Below are positions 35,177-47,377 of a stretch of 64,000 nucleotides of DNA, piece by piece. Numbering within the stretch: the first letter of the stretch is position 1; each line of letters starts with the position of its first letter. A model generated the notes under the pieces. The model saw only the letters and a list, made by a program, of their open reading frames with translations. It ran no database searches and was not told the DNA's origin. The position numbers were made by a program, and so were the translations under genes. This stretch comes from Gnetum montanum (taxonomy: Eukaryota; Streptophyta; Gnetopsida; Gnetales; Gnetaceae), in assembly GCA_015680685.1 (NCBI GenBank), contig MNCI01009594.1, positions 312,143 to 376,142 on the forward strand, given 5' to 3'.

Positions 35177-36145
35177 TCATGAATCATCAATTGGCTGGGA
35201 TATCACTATTGTGATATTTTTGATGTGATATTTTTTATGTATATCTCATTTGTTTGACAAAAAGTCAATTTTTGTCCACTAATCATATTGTAACAACAAT
35301 ATCATATCTACAATGTCATTCATTCAATATCATAGAACATGCTATATCATCATAGATACACTATTTTGGGATGTGTGTAGCCTATAAATATAACACTTGG
35401 GTGTACCAATCCGAGGAATTTTCATTTCACCATTAGGTAGATTCTTGTAAGTTTGTTTTATAGTATTAATTATCGTGTGAATGCTTGTAGTGTGGTGTTG
35501 AGTAGTTGTATGGAATCTTTATTTGAGTGAAGTGTACTTGGGCATACTTCATGTCTTAAAATAAACATTGAAATCACTTTTCATCATTGTACCATCCACT
35601 TAGTTTTTCTATTTTACTTAGCATAGTTTTTACTATCTTATTAGTTTAATCATTTACATTTCCAAGTATTTTACTTCACTTGTTCATTAGTAAAGAAAAA
35701 TGAGTACTACTAGTTTCAAGCATTGAAGTGTAATCATTTGGTAATTCTGGTAGTGTTATTACTTGGTTTGCCTAGTAGCATAACACTTGTAACCTAGTAA
35801 TAGTTACATGAACCCAAGAAGTGTATGGCAAGCTAGGATTAGATGCTCATCACTCTAGGATAGTTTAGATTTATCTTCTTGTTGTTAGTTAGCTTAAATA
35901 ATTAATTTTTTCAGTTACTGTCAAGATTATCATAAGGCTACAACAACATGAATGATCATATGCCTCACTTTGGAGTAAACCATACATGGCAAAGCTACCA
36001 CTAGTCCAAGTAGAAAGACAATGTCCTACGATCAATGCTTAACAATTTAGATTCCACAACTAGTCCCATGCATGGAATTTAACCAGATCATGTGTGAACA
36101 CTTATGATTTGTATGGTTGAGCATAGGGGTACTCATTGCTCATCA
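35177..36145 (+). mobile_element. Gypsy element D, 3' LTR
   Basis: About 969 bases, aligned with the 5' LTR; ends TTGCTCATCA at 36,145. The pol frame of the host element starts at the next base. Confidence 0.88.
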
Positions 36146-38950
36146 AACATCATCATCAAGGTCCTTCAAGACAACATTAAGATCTTTTCCTGGTCATATG
36201 AAGATATGCCAGGTGTTAACCCACATCTCATACAACATAATATCATACTTAACCCTAGCATCAAACTAGTTAAGCAAAAGGTTCATAAGATTAGACTAGA
36301 TTTAGCCCTAGAAATTTTTCATTAAATGAAAAAATAGTATCCAACTAGTTTCATTAAAGCTATTGATTAAATAGAATGATTGTTCAACTTAGTGATAATT
36401 CATAAGAAGAATGGGAGTATACCTATCTATATTGATTTTCGAGACTTGGGTAAGGTAACTATTAAAGATGATTTCCCTTTGCCTAGTATTAACTAACTTA
36501 TCAATACTACAACTTGACATGCCTTGTTATCCTTCATGGATGGGTTCTTAGGATACAATCAAGGTAGGATTAATCTAGAGCATCAAATTTATATGATCTT
36601 CATGACCCCTTGAAGAACATTTTACTACACTAGGATTCTCTTTGATATAAAGAATGAAAGTGCAACTTATAAATGAGCAATGATGTAAATATTTAGTGAT
36701 TTTATGCTAGGATTACTTAATGACTATATGAATGATATAGTTGTTAGGTCTAAAATAACCAATGACCGTCCACATGGCCTTGAACTCATGTTGAAACAAT
36801 GTCTTAAATATGGGCTTAGGGCTAATCCCAACAACTATGTATTTGATGTAAAAACTAGTAAGATGCTTGGATTTGTAGTATTTGAAGTGGGAATATGTTT
36901 TAATCCTAATAAGGTTAAGGTCATATCCAACTTGGCATCACCAACTAACCTTAAGAAGCTTTGAGATTGCAAGGAAGGTTAAAATTTATCTGTAGGTTCA
37001 TCATCAGGCTTATAAATAAGTTACAATCCATGCAACACTTGCTTAATAAAGGAGTTTACTATGAGTGGATGGTTCAATTCCATGAACCCTTTCAAAACCT
37101 TAAGTAAGAGTTGGCACAACTACCCATAGTTTGTTTACCACAAAAGGTTAAACCTTTTTACATCTACCTAATCATCTCTGACATGTTCATTTCCTCTCTG
37201 CTCTATTATAAGTGGGATGATGGAGCCAAGTTGCCCATATACTACCTAAGCCATACATTAATTACCTATGAGAATTGATATACCAAAGTGAAGACTATTG
37301 TCTAGCCCTTGTCTTCTCATTGAAGAAGTGGAGATATTACCTCATTAAAAGCCAAGTCAATGTTACTTACAAGCATCCATAATTACCAATATCTATAAAA
37401 TTACTTGTATAGCTTGTTGGAATTCCATAATAGCTGAGTTTGACCTCTAGTATGTCTCCCAAGCCTTAATGGAAGGTGAAGTTATAGTAGCACAATGTAC
37501 CATTTTCCTAGTTGAAGACCATGCAACTAGTGACCCTAAATTCCTTGATGAATATGTCAACATTGTTAGTGAAGTACCCAAGGGCTATGAAGTAATTAAA
37601 GACTTTGATGGAGCTTCAACTACTCATGGGAGTAGTGTTGCTACCATCATAACATCTTCTTCTAGTAAAATCCAATTCATCTCTTACCATTTCTAGTTCC
37701 CATCTATCAACAATGTGGTGGAGTATGAAGAATTAATCAAGGGAATGATGGTAGCTCATGACCAAGGAATCAAATACCTAATGATAAAGGATAATTAAAA
37801 ATTGTGGTTAACCATGTAATAGAGGTTTATGCATATAAAGCCAAGCAGTTGCAACCTTATTGTGACCTAGGTAAGAAACTAACGCAACAGTTTACAAATG
37901 TTGGTATTCAACAAATACATTGAATCAAGAACATGTTAGTCAATACCATTGCAATCTTAGGTCTAAGTGTGACATCAATGTGTTTATCAAGTTACCTTCC
38001 TTAACTATAAACTATGTTATTCCCATTATGGAAAACACTGAAGGTGACTCTATAGCCTCTGTCAATACTACTATTCAAAAGGAGTGGTATGATGATATCA
38101 AGTTTTACCCAATGCATGGTGAATCCCTACAGGGATTGACTACTTCTCAAAAGAATGTTGTATGTGAAAGATCAAAATATTATGTCATTATAGATAATAA
38201 CACACTATGTAAATACTCTTATGATGGCATATTATTAGTATGTTTAGGAAAAATGAAGTTTGCATAGTCCTTGAGCAATTTTAGAAGGGTGTATGTGAGG
38301 GGCATATAGGGCCTAGACCCATGATCATGATGATTGGATGACTAGGCTACTACTAGTCATATATGAAAAGTGACTACATGCAAAAGGTTAAAACTTATGA
38401 CACCTATCAATGGCATAGCAACACGATACATGTGCCATCAACTAAGTTACATTCTAATTAGATAACTTGGCCATTTCAATGGTGGGGACATGACATTATT
38501 GGACATATAATGCCTAAGTCTTTTGTGGGGTATAGCTTCATTATCACTACAAACAAACACTTAATAAAGTGGGTTGAAGCTACTCCCCTGAGAAAATCAT
38601 CTCAAAACATCTGTAGATTCATACTAGATAACATAGTAGTCTATTTTGGCATACCTTCAATCATAGTCACAAAGAGCAAACCATAGTTCAGTAGTCAAGA
38701 AACACAAACCTTTTGTCAAGACCTAGGCATCAAGAATTCCTTTATATTACCATATTACCCTCAAGCTAATTGTCAAGTAGAAGCTAGCAATAATACCATC
38801 ATAAACTTTGTTAAAAATATGTATAATAATATTATACGCAAGTGGCATGAGTAGCTTGTCCATGCGCTTTGGGCCTATAGAACTACCTATCAAACTACAA
38901 CTGGTGGAACCCCATATAGCCTAGTTCATTATTCAAGTAATCTAGAAAAC
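36146..38950 (+). pseudogene. pol: Ty3/gypsy (Tat-like) pol: RT, RNase H, archaeal-type RNase H, integrase (interrupted, decayed)
   Basis: RT: IFSWSYEDMPGVNPHLI, then KQKVHKIRLDLALEIFH, FRDLGKV, and at 36,725-36,751 YMNDIVVRS, where one Asp of the YxDD pair is Asn. Gypsy RNase H: KPFYIYLIISD and KLPIYYLSHTLITYE near 37,150-37,270. Second RNase H of archaeal type, 37,595-37,900: DFDGASTTHGSSVA, then NNVVEYEELIKGMM, with the third Asp block altered to IKDN. Integrase 38,270-38,950: GHIGPRPM, WWGHDIIGHIMPKS, FILDNIVVYFGIPSIIV, YYPQANCQVEASNN, WHE.LVHALWAYRTTYQ and TPYSLV; the central catalytic Asp (usual TDNG) is lost. The order RT-RH-aRH-INT is the usual one for dual-RNase-H Tat elements. The left part of pol lies at 28,540-28,826, across element D. 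The right end meets element B. Confidence 0.88.
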
Positions 38951-41664
38951 CTCAAGTTACCATATGTTAACCTAAGAAATTTTAATTCGACAAAATAGGC
39001 TATTTTGGTCCTTTTAATTCTTGAAAAATCAAATTCATATTTGAAACCTAATACCATGCCCAATACATAGTACTCATCAAGATGATTCCAATTGTACAAA
39101 TTTTCTCTCAATTGGACTTATGATTTTGAAGATATTCATGTTGATATTTTGTCATTATATGTTCAATAAAATAATATTAAATTATTAAAATTATTAAATT
39201 ATTATTATTTTACACAAAACAAAATTATCAAAATTTTAGTGTTAGGAATCAACCTATAATCTTTGTTTATCTATACTGAACCTCCACCTTTTCATTGGCT
39301 GAATCACCATGTTAACATCTCAGGCAAGGTGGAATAAAATAATCGTAAAAAGTTTTAAGAAATTATTAAAAATATTTTAAGCCTGGGGTCATGGGTTTGA
39401 CTGCAAGCCCTAACTTACTTTTATGTAAATAAAAATAAAAAATAAAAAAATATTTACAAAGACATGACCAGCCTTCTTAGTGGCTATGATCAGCCCTATT
39501 GTCGATCATTATTGATCATGTTGCCAGTCGCATCTAGGCCATCAAACCATAGCCATGTACCATGCATTTCCTATTGGCCCACTCTTTCACCAATTTGTAG
39601 TTGCCATCACCTGTGCCAAACACCACTCTCCCATGCACCTACCACCACTACGCCATTGCTACTCTAGTCTTGCACCATGACACTCTACTACTACATTGCT
39701 TGCTCTACCTAATTGTTCTCTACTGCTGCGCACTACCTATTGCACAGTTGCTATCACACTTGAAAATCCCCATGCACCTAGTACCACTACCTAAAATCCT
39801 AACTCTAGCAAGGTTGGGAGGGTCAAAGCTATGGCCTATGTTGTGCATCCTTTAATCATACAACCTGTGCTACTAGCCACATGTGCCCTACAATTACATT
39901 CTCTCTAATCATGTCTGCATGTTCTCCACAACACATTTTTTTTAGTTATTGTTAACTATGCCACTATTGCTAATTAGTTTCATGAATCATTGTCTCCCAT
40001 GCCATGGCTCATTGCCTCTCATGCCATGGATCATCACCTTCCATGCAATTGAACATCAATTTCCATGCTGCATATCATCACTTCCCATGCTAATGAGCAT
40101 CACCTCTCATTTCATGAATCATCACATCCCATGCTACCAAACATCATCGCCCATGTCATCAAACATTATCTCCCATGCTATGGATCATCACCTCCCATGC
40201 CATGGATCATTTCCTCCTATCTTGTTGATCATTGACTTCCATGCCATCGATCATTTCCTCTTCCAATTCTTCCAATCATTACATTTACTAACAAATAATA
40301 ATAATAACCCTTGTATAGGGCTTGCATGTTGATAGAGATCATGTAGCCTTGTAGAGGGCCATGTGAGCCTAGTAATGGATCATGTAGGCCCTAAATAGGA
40401 CTATGTAGGACCTAAACATTACTGCGTGAGCCTAGCGACAAGCCACATTGATCCTAGTAAGGGCTACACAAGCCTAGTAATGGACCATGCGAGCCCTAAA
40501 AAGGGCTGCATAGGCCTAGTAAAGGGTCATGCATGCCCAATGGATGGTCATGCTAACCCTAAAATAGGCTACATAGGCCCTAAGGAGGCCCTAAAAATAG
40601 CAACACTACTTACTATGGAACAACCTCTTACCATTGTGGTTGTGCACACCATCTTACCACCTTGCTACCTAGCCACTATGCCCATCATTACCAAGCCTAG
40701 CTACTAACTCCACCCAATAGCCACCTAGGCCACTATTTCCTTTGCTGCCATTGGAATGAAATGGAAAATTCTCTATTATTTGATGGAAAATTTAAATTTT
40801 CATTATTGAACCATTAGTTTAAATTAGAAATCTAGGAAATTAATTTTCAAATTTAAATGTAGTGTCCTAGTAACTGCAAGAATTAAAATTTTTTAATTAA
40901 GTAGGCTCACCCTGGAGTAGAACTTGCATGGGTGACCTTTTGGGAAATCTTTTTTTTCACATCAATGGTTTTAGACTCTAAAAGACATAACTTTTGATTT
41001 TGGTGAACAAAGAGTCATTTCCTATACTTTTCAACCTTCCTATCAAAATGATGAAGCTAGATCCATCCTAGGAAATCCCAAAAATTAGTTTTTACCCCTT
41101 GCTAGATATAGTGCCTAGAGACATCAAAGTTTAATTTTATCATAACTCAAGAATATGATGTTCTTTTTCAACATATGAATTATCATTGCAAACATTTTTC
41201 ATGCTTCTAAACTCAATGGTAAGGTTAGATTTATCATTTGGGCACCTGATAATTCAATGATATCATAAATTTAACTTGATGGACTTTAAGTTTTAATGCA
41301 TAACCCTTACAAATAGTCTTAATATCACTATGACATGTCATTAATTACATTGTTAGAGTCATTGTTCTTAAGGCGGGGGAGGGGGGGGGTTGGCACGGGG
41401 GTCGAAAGACTATTAATAATTAGATAATATAGTTACATATTACTAAAATTATATGATGTCATTAAATATTACTAAAACTAGATAGTATAATTATAGAATT
41501 AGATAATATATTTAAATTAGTTCGAGAATTAGTTGCTATATCAGTATTAGTTGATTATCAATAAATGAATCAGCTGGTGTATCAGTTGGAGAATTAATTG
41601 ATGAAAAAAATGGTCTTCAATGATTAAGATGTATATCAATTCAACTTATAGTCAAAACATATGG
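38932..41664 (+). mobile_element. Element B (relative of A), 5'-truncated internal region
   Basis: Aligns with A from about 8,855 on: ATCTAGAA, ATGTTAACCTAAG/GTGTTAGCCTAGG, GACAAAATAGGCTATTTTGGT, and later TAAGTAGGCTCACCCTGGAGTAG, GAGTCATTTCCTAT and AATGATGAAGCTAGA. No LTR or PBS lies on its left, and the left end abuts integrase sequence, so the 5' third is missing. Short CATGCCATGGATCATCAC-type repeats lie at 39,960-40,270, and repeated GAGCCTAGTAA words at 40,330-40,560. No gag or pol. Confidence 0.65.
41371..41402 (+). other. G-rich tract, possible G-quadruplex
   Basis: Runs of 5, 9 and 5 G separated by A and by TTGGCAC, in otherwise AT-rich DNA. The equivalent place in element A (11,131-11,142) has only a run of six G. 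Confidence 0.6.
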
Positions 41665-42870
41665 AAACACAACATGGAGACTCAAAATTTCATTTTGACA
41701 AGGAGTATGATACTCATGAAGAGAAATGATTTAGAAGAGAATCCAAGAATGAGAAGGAATGTTGCAACATACAACATGCTTGCAAGATGAATGAATGTTG
41801 CAACATACAACATGCTTGCAAGATCCCTAGTAAGTGAGAAACAACATCCGCTATGTCCATCATGAGCCTTTGATTAGCACAAATATCGATATCCACATAT
41901 CTTAGTAGACTTACTTTGAATATTTAGTAGATAAATCAGATTATAAGAAGTCTTTCCATGGGAATTTCTATAGAAATTCTAACTAGACTTGGGAAAGATG
42001 GGATATAGAGGTATTTATAACCAAAATTTTCTTATGAAAGTTCTTCTTTTGAGTCATATAGATTAGCCTATTGTAGAAATCAGAACATGGATGGTTGTGT
42101 AATCTTTTATAAAGAAGGCATGTTTTAATTAGTACAAAGATTTGAATGGAGTTTAGAAAATATGATTTTAAAAATTTCTAGAACTTCAAGTAATGGACAA
42201 GAATGAATAGTTAAGATTTTGGAAAAATTACATAGCCATGACATTGATTTTAGTTATCAAGAAGATGTATGTGTGGTCAACACATAGTTAATTGCCAAAC
42301 CAACATGTTCAAATGTTAGACCGTGTCAAGAAGCATACTTGATTAAACAAATAGAGGAAAGTTTGAAGAATATGTTACTCCTGAGCTATGTTGATCTAGC
42401 TTGATTTATTCTTTATGGAGATTTCAATAAAAAATTTGCAAGTGACATCTATTAATTCTTAAAATATGAATGTGTTAAAGAATCCTTAGAAGGTGAACTC
42501 AATTTGAAGAAGATGGTTTCATCAATTCAGCATGTAATTCCATTAGCTAGTGCATATTCTACTTACTTTGAATATTTAGTAGATAAATCAGATTCTAGAA
42601 TTCAAGAATAGATGATGTTGATGGATATTTCTCATCAAGAACAATAATTCAATAATCTCTCTACTATGATCAATGAGGATGGATCAACAACATTCTTCAT
42701 TAAGACTTTGGATTATATTTGGCACGATGTCTAATTATTTTAAGTTATCAAGTTATTAGAGTTGATTTATAAAGAAGTAGTTGAGAAGAATCAAGATCAA
42801 GCCTTGCCATCCTAAACAAAACCATCTAATCACATACCACTATGGTAGAATTACAATCACTCTAATCAGT
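41665..42870 (+). pseudogene. CCR4-like EEP deadenylase domain captured in element B
   Basis: Second copy of the domain at 11.3-12.4 kb. It keeps some signatures better than copy A: MDGCVIFYKEGMF (42,088), HDIDFSYQEDVCVVNT (NTH block), NVRPCQEAYLIKQIEESL, GDFN (42,420), IPLASAYSTYF (42,538), LDYIWHD (42,710) and ALPS..KPSNHIPL (about 42,803; CCR4 has SDHI). The N-terminal part shows a 36-bp in-frame tandem duplication over the YN block (41,761/41,797). The LCLQEV block is replaced by a 34-base copy of a segment from further down the same domain (41,909-41,942 = 42,561-42,594). There are several stops, mainly TAG/TGA for Q, W or R. No introns were seen. Confidence 0.82.
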
Positions 42871-43322
42871 TCATAAGGTTGATCAAGATCAAGAAGTATC
42901 TCAGCCTTACTTTTATTGATGATCTTATTATTTTATTCATTTTTTAATTTGTATTTCAATTAGATAAGTAAAATATCTAAGATAATAAAAAATGAAAATA
43001 ATGAATTTGCCCTACCTTCACTTGGATAGTGAAATTTGAGTTGCACATTATGTGACCTTGGTTAGACTAGTGATTGGTAGATCTTTAATTTATCTCTTAT
43101 CATTATCTTATAAAATGAGTTAAATAATAATAAAGTAATATTTAATTTTTCATATAATTATTCTCACATATATTTTGTTGCCAAAATATGCAAGGAACAA
43201 CTTCATGCCCAAAGCATAAATTAAATTATTGGAGAATGGAAGCATAATAGAAGTACTAGAGTTGGAATAAGAGAGAGAACATGGACTTGTTTGAGGATGA
43301 ACAAAACCTAAGGGGGGTATAT
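42871..43322 (+). mobile_element. Element B, 3' internal region and PPT
   Basis: Matches element A 12,420-12,478 joined to 13,662-14,095, with no Y LTR in between, so it shows the empty site of the Y3 insertion. Ends in the PPT CTAAGGGGGGTATAT (43,308-43,322). Confidence 0.7.
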
Positions 43323-43895
43323 TATCACATTTGCATTCCCAAATGATGTTGTTGCCTAATTAAGATGGTTTCTCTTTATAGAAAATATTATTATTATCTT
43401 AATAGTACTCAAAAGGGTAGTTGTAATTAAGACCCAAAAGGGTGCATTGTAATAACGAACGTGTCTCTTAAGGTAACCTTTGGGGGTTTAACCTAAGGCA
43501 TTTATACCTAGGGGTAGAGGTCATGCCAGCATGGAGTGGTAGAGCTAGTATAGGCAAGTCATGGGACTTAGATGAAGTGGGATAGGAAGTGGACTAGTCA
43601 TTCCTTTTGGTTGGTTATAGGCCTAACCATGATAGTAGTGCTAGATTGCCTCTATGGGATAGATACCAAAGGAAGAAAACCCCAAGGAACACTCTTGAAG
43701 CACAATTGAAATACACTATTCCATATTAATAAAGCATTCTTTTCTTTCTCTTTTTACATTTTTCCTATTATTTTCTTTATACATAATGTTGAATATTACA
43801 TATATTTTGCATTTGGTATATTTTCTTCATACACATAATGTTTAATATATCTTATATTTTAAATTTTCCATGACATCCAAGAATGGGATATCACA
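43323..43895 (+). mobile_element. Element B, 3' LTR
   Basis: 573 bases matching the LTRs of A, with the same order of blocks: GGTTTAACCTAAGGCATTTAT, GGATAGATACCAAAGGAAGA and CCATGACATCCAAGAATGGG. Ends ATATCACA. Confidence 0.8.
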
Positions 43896-44126
43896 CCTTT
43901 GGATCTAAGGTTTAAGCTATTTCATCTGGAATTTTCAATTTTTCTAGCAACTAAATTTTTCAGGCATTACAAATTCAAACCTTAGCAAAGATGAAGCTTT
44001 CTAGTAGCTTTAGCAAAAATTAAGAGAGGCTAAGAATGAAAAGAAAATGGTAGTATTTGGAACCTACTTATTGAAAGCATTATCCATCAACACTGATAAT
44101 GAATCCATTCAAGTTCACAATAAAAT
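43896..44126. other. Short unassigned stretch
   Basis: Follows element B directly. No motif is recognised; it may be the 5' part of the decayed ORF that follows. Confidence 0.3.
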
Positions 44127-45015
44127 TTGGTCCTCACCAAGAATATTCACCACCTGTAAAATGTTGAGGAGAAAAAGGACCAAATGGTCAAATTTATGCA
44201 ACAACAACAATAGTAGCTAGCCAAGGTGAATCTTGACTTGAGAAGGTTGGTAATAGAAAATAGAAATCGTAGTATGGAGGAAGTTTGGATGCTTTGTGAA
44301 AATATGACCATTGAGGTAGCAGCCTGGAGGAATAAGGTCCTAAAATTGGAAAAGGTGAAAAATCACTATAGAGGCCATGTTTGGCTCCTCAAGGATGTAA
44401 ATAAAAAATAAATTCAAAGGGCCGAGGCAAAGATGAATGAATAACTCTAAAAACTCCAATAAGAAGGCAATGTGTGGTAGAAAATCTTTAATGGCTTAAA
44501 CGCATATAATAAAGCTAAGATTCATCTAAAAGAGTTCTAGATAAACAAGATGAAAGAATACATGAAGCTCACTATAGGGAGGCTAAGGATAGATCTAGAG
44601 AAATAAGTAGCCAATTCATATCTCCTCTATCAGGCCAAACTCAAGCAACATAAAGAGATTAATCAAAAGTTGGAGATAGTCAATGTAGAGCTTGAAGTCC
44701 TTAGGAACTAATTGACTAATCAATGATTAGTTGCTAAGTGCCTGGCTAAGAGAATGATTAATTACAACAAGCTGCATAACCTTGTCAAAACATACGATAT
44801 TGAATGAAAATAATTCATAGCATGGTTCATGAATGTTAAGAAGTTGTCTCCTATAATGCCTTGCTTGTGGGACATCCTTGTATTAGCTCATATTGGCAAA
44901 GCTACATGAATTTCATATGATCCATGAATCAAGGAAGAGAAAATGAAAGCATTGTTGGATGCATTCTCACTCCCTCTTGAAGTAGTAACCATAGTAGGAT
45001 AGCCTTAATCACCAT
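44127..45015 (+). pseudogene. Decayed coiled-coil ORF (unknown; gag-like or host)
   Basis: One frame can be followed for about 295 codons with some 15 in-frame stops and no frameshift. Nearly all stops fit CAA/CAG, CGA or TGG changed by one transition. The first two thirds are predicted coiled coil, rich in K, E, L and Q (DLRRLVIENRNRSMEEVW, KVLKLEKVKNHYRGHVWLL, QAKLKQHKEINQKLEIV). The end is more globular (AWFMNVKKLSPIMPCLWDIL, MKALLDAFSLPLEVVTIVG). No zinc knuckle or protease follows. It could be the N-terminal part of a gypsy gag or a plant coiled-coil protein; I do not recognise it. Confidence 0.55.
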
Positions 45016-45090
45016 TACCATCATGTGCACCAAAGCCTAATGAAGGCCCTTTAGTATCCTATGAGCCTTTACATCATGGCACTATTTCAA

Positions 45091-45874
45091 CTAAAACCTA
45101 TAGCAAATGAAAAATAAGAAAAAAGAAAAAGAATTAGACCTCCTTAACCCCACATTTGTTTTTTCCTTATTTTCTCTCTTATTCACCTTCTTCTTCTTGG
45201 TATTTGCAAAACTAAAACTTAGCTTCCATTCATCATAAACATCACAATGTAGAATACCTTCATGTTCGTCATCCATTTCACTACCAAGATAATCAAATTC
45301 ATCACCATTAATTTCTTCACTAACATCAGTGATGATCTTCTCATAATAACTATGTTGATAGCAATCATCATTAAACACGTTATCATTACTAATATTCCTC
45401 TCATTAAAAATGATCTAAAAACTCACAACGTATTTCTCATTCTCATCCAAATCATTACAATGATCATGATACTTCTCATTACCATCAAACAAATACTACC
45501 AAGCTGAAGTAAAAATAGAGAATCCATCATACTAGCTTCAACATGCAAGTCATTACTACCATTTTCAAGGTGTATCTAAGACTCACTCACCTTTCATAAC
45601 TTCTACCATTCATATTTAATTTAACTTTATCTTTAACATGTAGCAATCCAAGCTCATCAAAGCCTATTTAAGATTCCAAATAGGAGTTCATAATTTCAAT
45701 GATTTCTTCTCTTCAAAGGAATGATCATTTGACTCTTCTTTTCATTTTAGAAGTATCAACTAAAAAGATAAAATTTTTTTCATGGATTTAACACTATGTT
45801 CATCAAAAACATCATCAAAGAAATAATTCTTCTACCTACATTGGAATCATTCTTCCAAGAGATAACCTTAACTT
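45091..45874 (-). other. Unassigned stretch with acidic open frame on minus strand
   Basis: Minus frame 45,378-45,091 (95 codons) is acidic (NGDEFDYLGSEMDDEHEG) then basic (NTKKKKVNKREN). Weaker acidic sequence continues upstream to about 45,700 through stops. It may be the remains of a real protein, but no family is recognised. Confidence 0.3.
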
Positions 45875-46345
45875 TGTAATGTTTCCATTCCCAAATGATG
45901 CCACTACATAATGAAGATGGTGTTTCTTCATAACTAATCTTGAGATTAGAATGAAAAGACATGAAAGGATAGATGTAATTAAGATTTAAAATGACATGTT
46001 ATAATAATTAATATATCTTTTGATATGACCTTTGGGTGTTTGACCTAAGGTATTTATGCCTGGACATTATAGGTCATATTAGCATGAAGTTGTAGTGGTG
46101 GTAAAGAGGAGTAATGAGTGCCAAGTGAAGTAGATTAGGAAACCAACTAACCACTTCTTATAGTAAGTGATAGCCCTAATTGTGGTGGTAATTTTGAATT
46201 ACCTCTAAGGGATAGATGCCAAAGAAAATCTCAAGGAACACTCCAAACATAATCCAGGTACACTATTCCATTACAATAAAGCATTCTTTTCTTTTTCCCT
46301 TTACCTTTTTCTTGTTATTTTCCTTTCTGAATAATATTGAAGGTT
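45875..46345 (+). mobile_element. Element C, LTR (3' end truncated)
   Basis: Fourth LTR of the A/B family: TGTAATGTTTCCATTCCCAAATG, ATAATGAAGATGGTGTTTCTTCATAACTAATCTTGAGATTAG and GTTTGACCTAAGGTATTTATGCC. It stops about 100 bases before the usual end. 46,346-46,760 holds nothing recognisable. Confidence 0.7.
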
Positions 46346-46769
46346 GTCTTAAAATAATGCTTATTTGAATGCATCATCAAGATACATTCTAAAATATATC
46401 CTTTAATTGTATAGGTAATGGCAACTATTATGAAAAACTCAAAATTCCTAAAATCAAACAATCCTACATAGACAAGGCCTTTGCCTTGTTTCTACCTTAA
46501 TATTTTAATGTAAATTTTAGATATTAATACCATGTAATGTAACTCATTTACATAATATAATATATTTAATGATATCTAGGGGAGTAAAAGCATTAAGGGC
46601 ATTAAAAGGTGTGGTGAAGGTGTAAGCAATAGTTGGGATTTTACATAAGCAGATAGGCCAAGACAACATTGCAATGCATGTAGATGTTATCACACCTACA
46701 AAATCAAGTACATGATTAGATAATGTCTCAACAATTGAAAGGTTAGTATCAGGGTTACCTAGGTATTAC

Positions 46770-47377
46770 CAATTCAAAATCAATTAATTAGTTGGTGAAC
46801 TAGAATAATCAAGAAGAGATATATCAATTCATCCTACAATAAAATCATATAGTAGAATAACATGAAGAGTCATAATATTTTCCTAACAATGTGTATGATA
46901 ACCACAAATAGTAATGGTCTAGAAGGAAATCTAAGAATGAGAATGAAAGTTACAACATACAACATAGTTCAAAGATCCCTAGACATTGAAGAAGAACATC
47001 TACTTTGTTCATCATGGGCCTTGAACTACTGTGAGTATCAGTATCTATGCATCTTAGTAGAGTTACAAGATTTGGATGTTGATGTCTTTTTCTTACAAGA
47101 AGTCCTACCATGAGAATTCTTATAATAGTTTCAACCTAACTTGAAAAATATGTGATATAGAGGTCTTTATAAGGAAAATTTTTCCTATAAAAGTTCTTCT
47201 TTTGAGCCATGTAGATTAGCCTAGTGCAGAAATCACAATATGGATCTTGCACAATCTTTTATAAAGAAGCTAAGCTTAAATTAGTATAAAAATTTGAATT
47301 AAGTTTAGAAGGTATGATTTTTGAAATTCAAGAACTTTAAATAATGGAAAAGAAACAATGATCAAGATTTACAAAAT
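46770..47377 (+). pseudogene. CCR4-like EEP domain in element C (5' part only)
   Basis: Third copy. The frame 46,862-47,113 is open and carries MKVTTYNIVQRSLDIEEEH, SSWALNYCEYQYL and DVFFLQEVLP, the N-terminal EEP signatures including the catalytic Asn of TYN and Glu of LQEV. After stops, FQPNLKNM and YRGLYKENF follow. The copy breaks off at ~47,377 where a minus-strand Y LTR begins, so the DGC, NTH, GDFN and SDH blocks are missing. The upstream flank (46,770-46,861) matches A and B just 5' of the domain. Confidence 0.78.

Noticed and set aside
39370-39450. tRNA-derived SINE tail (B-box-like GGTTTGACTGC followed by an A-rich run)
   Set aside because: No A box at the right distance, no clear target duplication, and no second copy in the window.
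45091-45378. Acidic minus-strand frame as a real gene
   Set aside because: Stops directly upstream and no recognised domain; kept only as an unassigned stretch.
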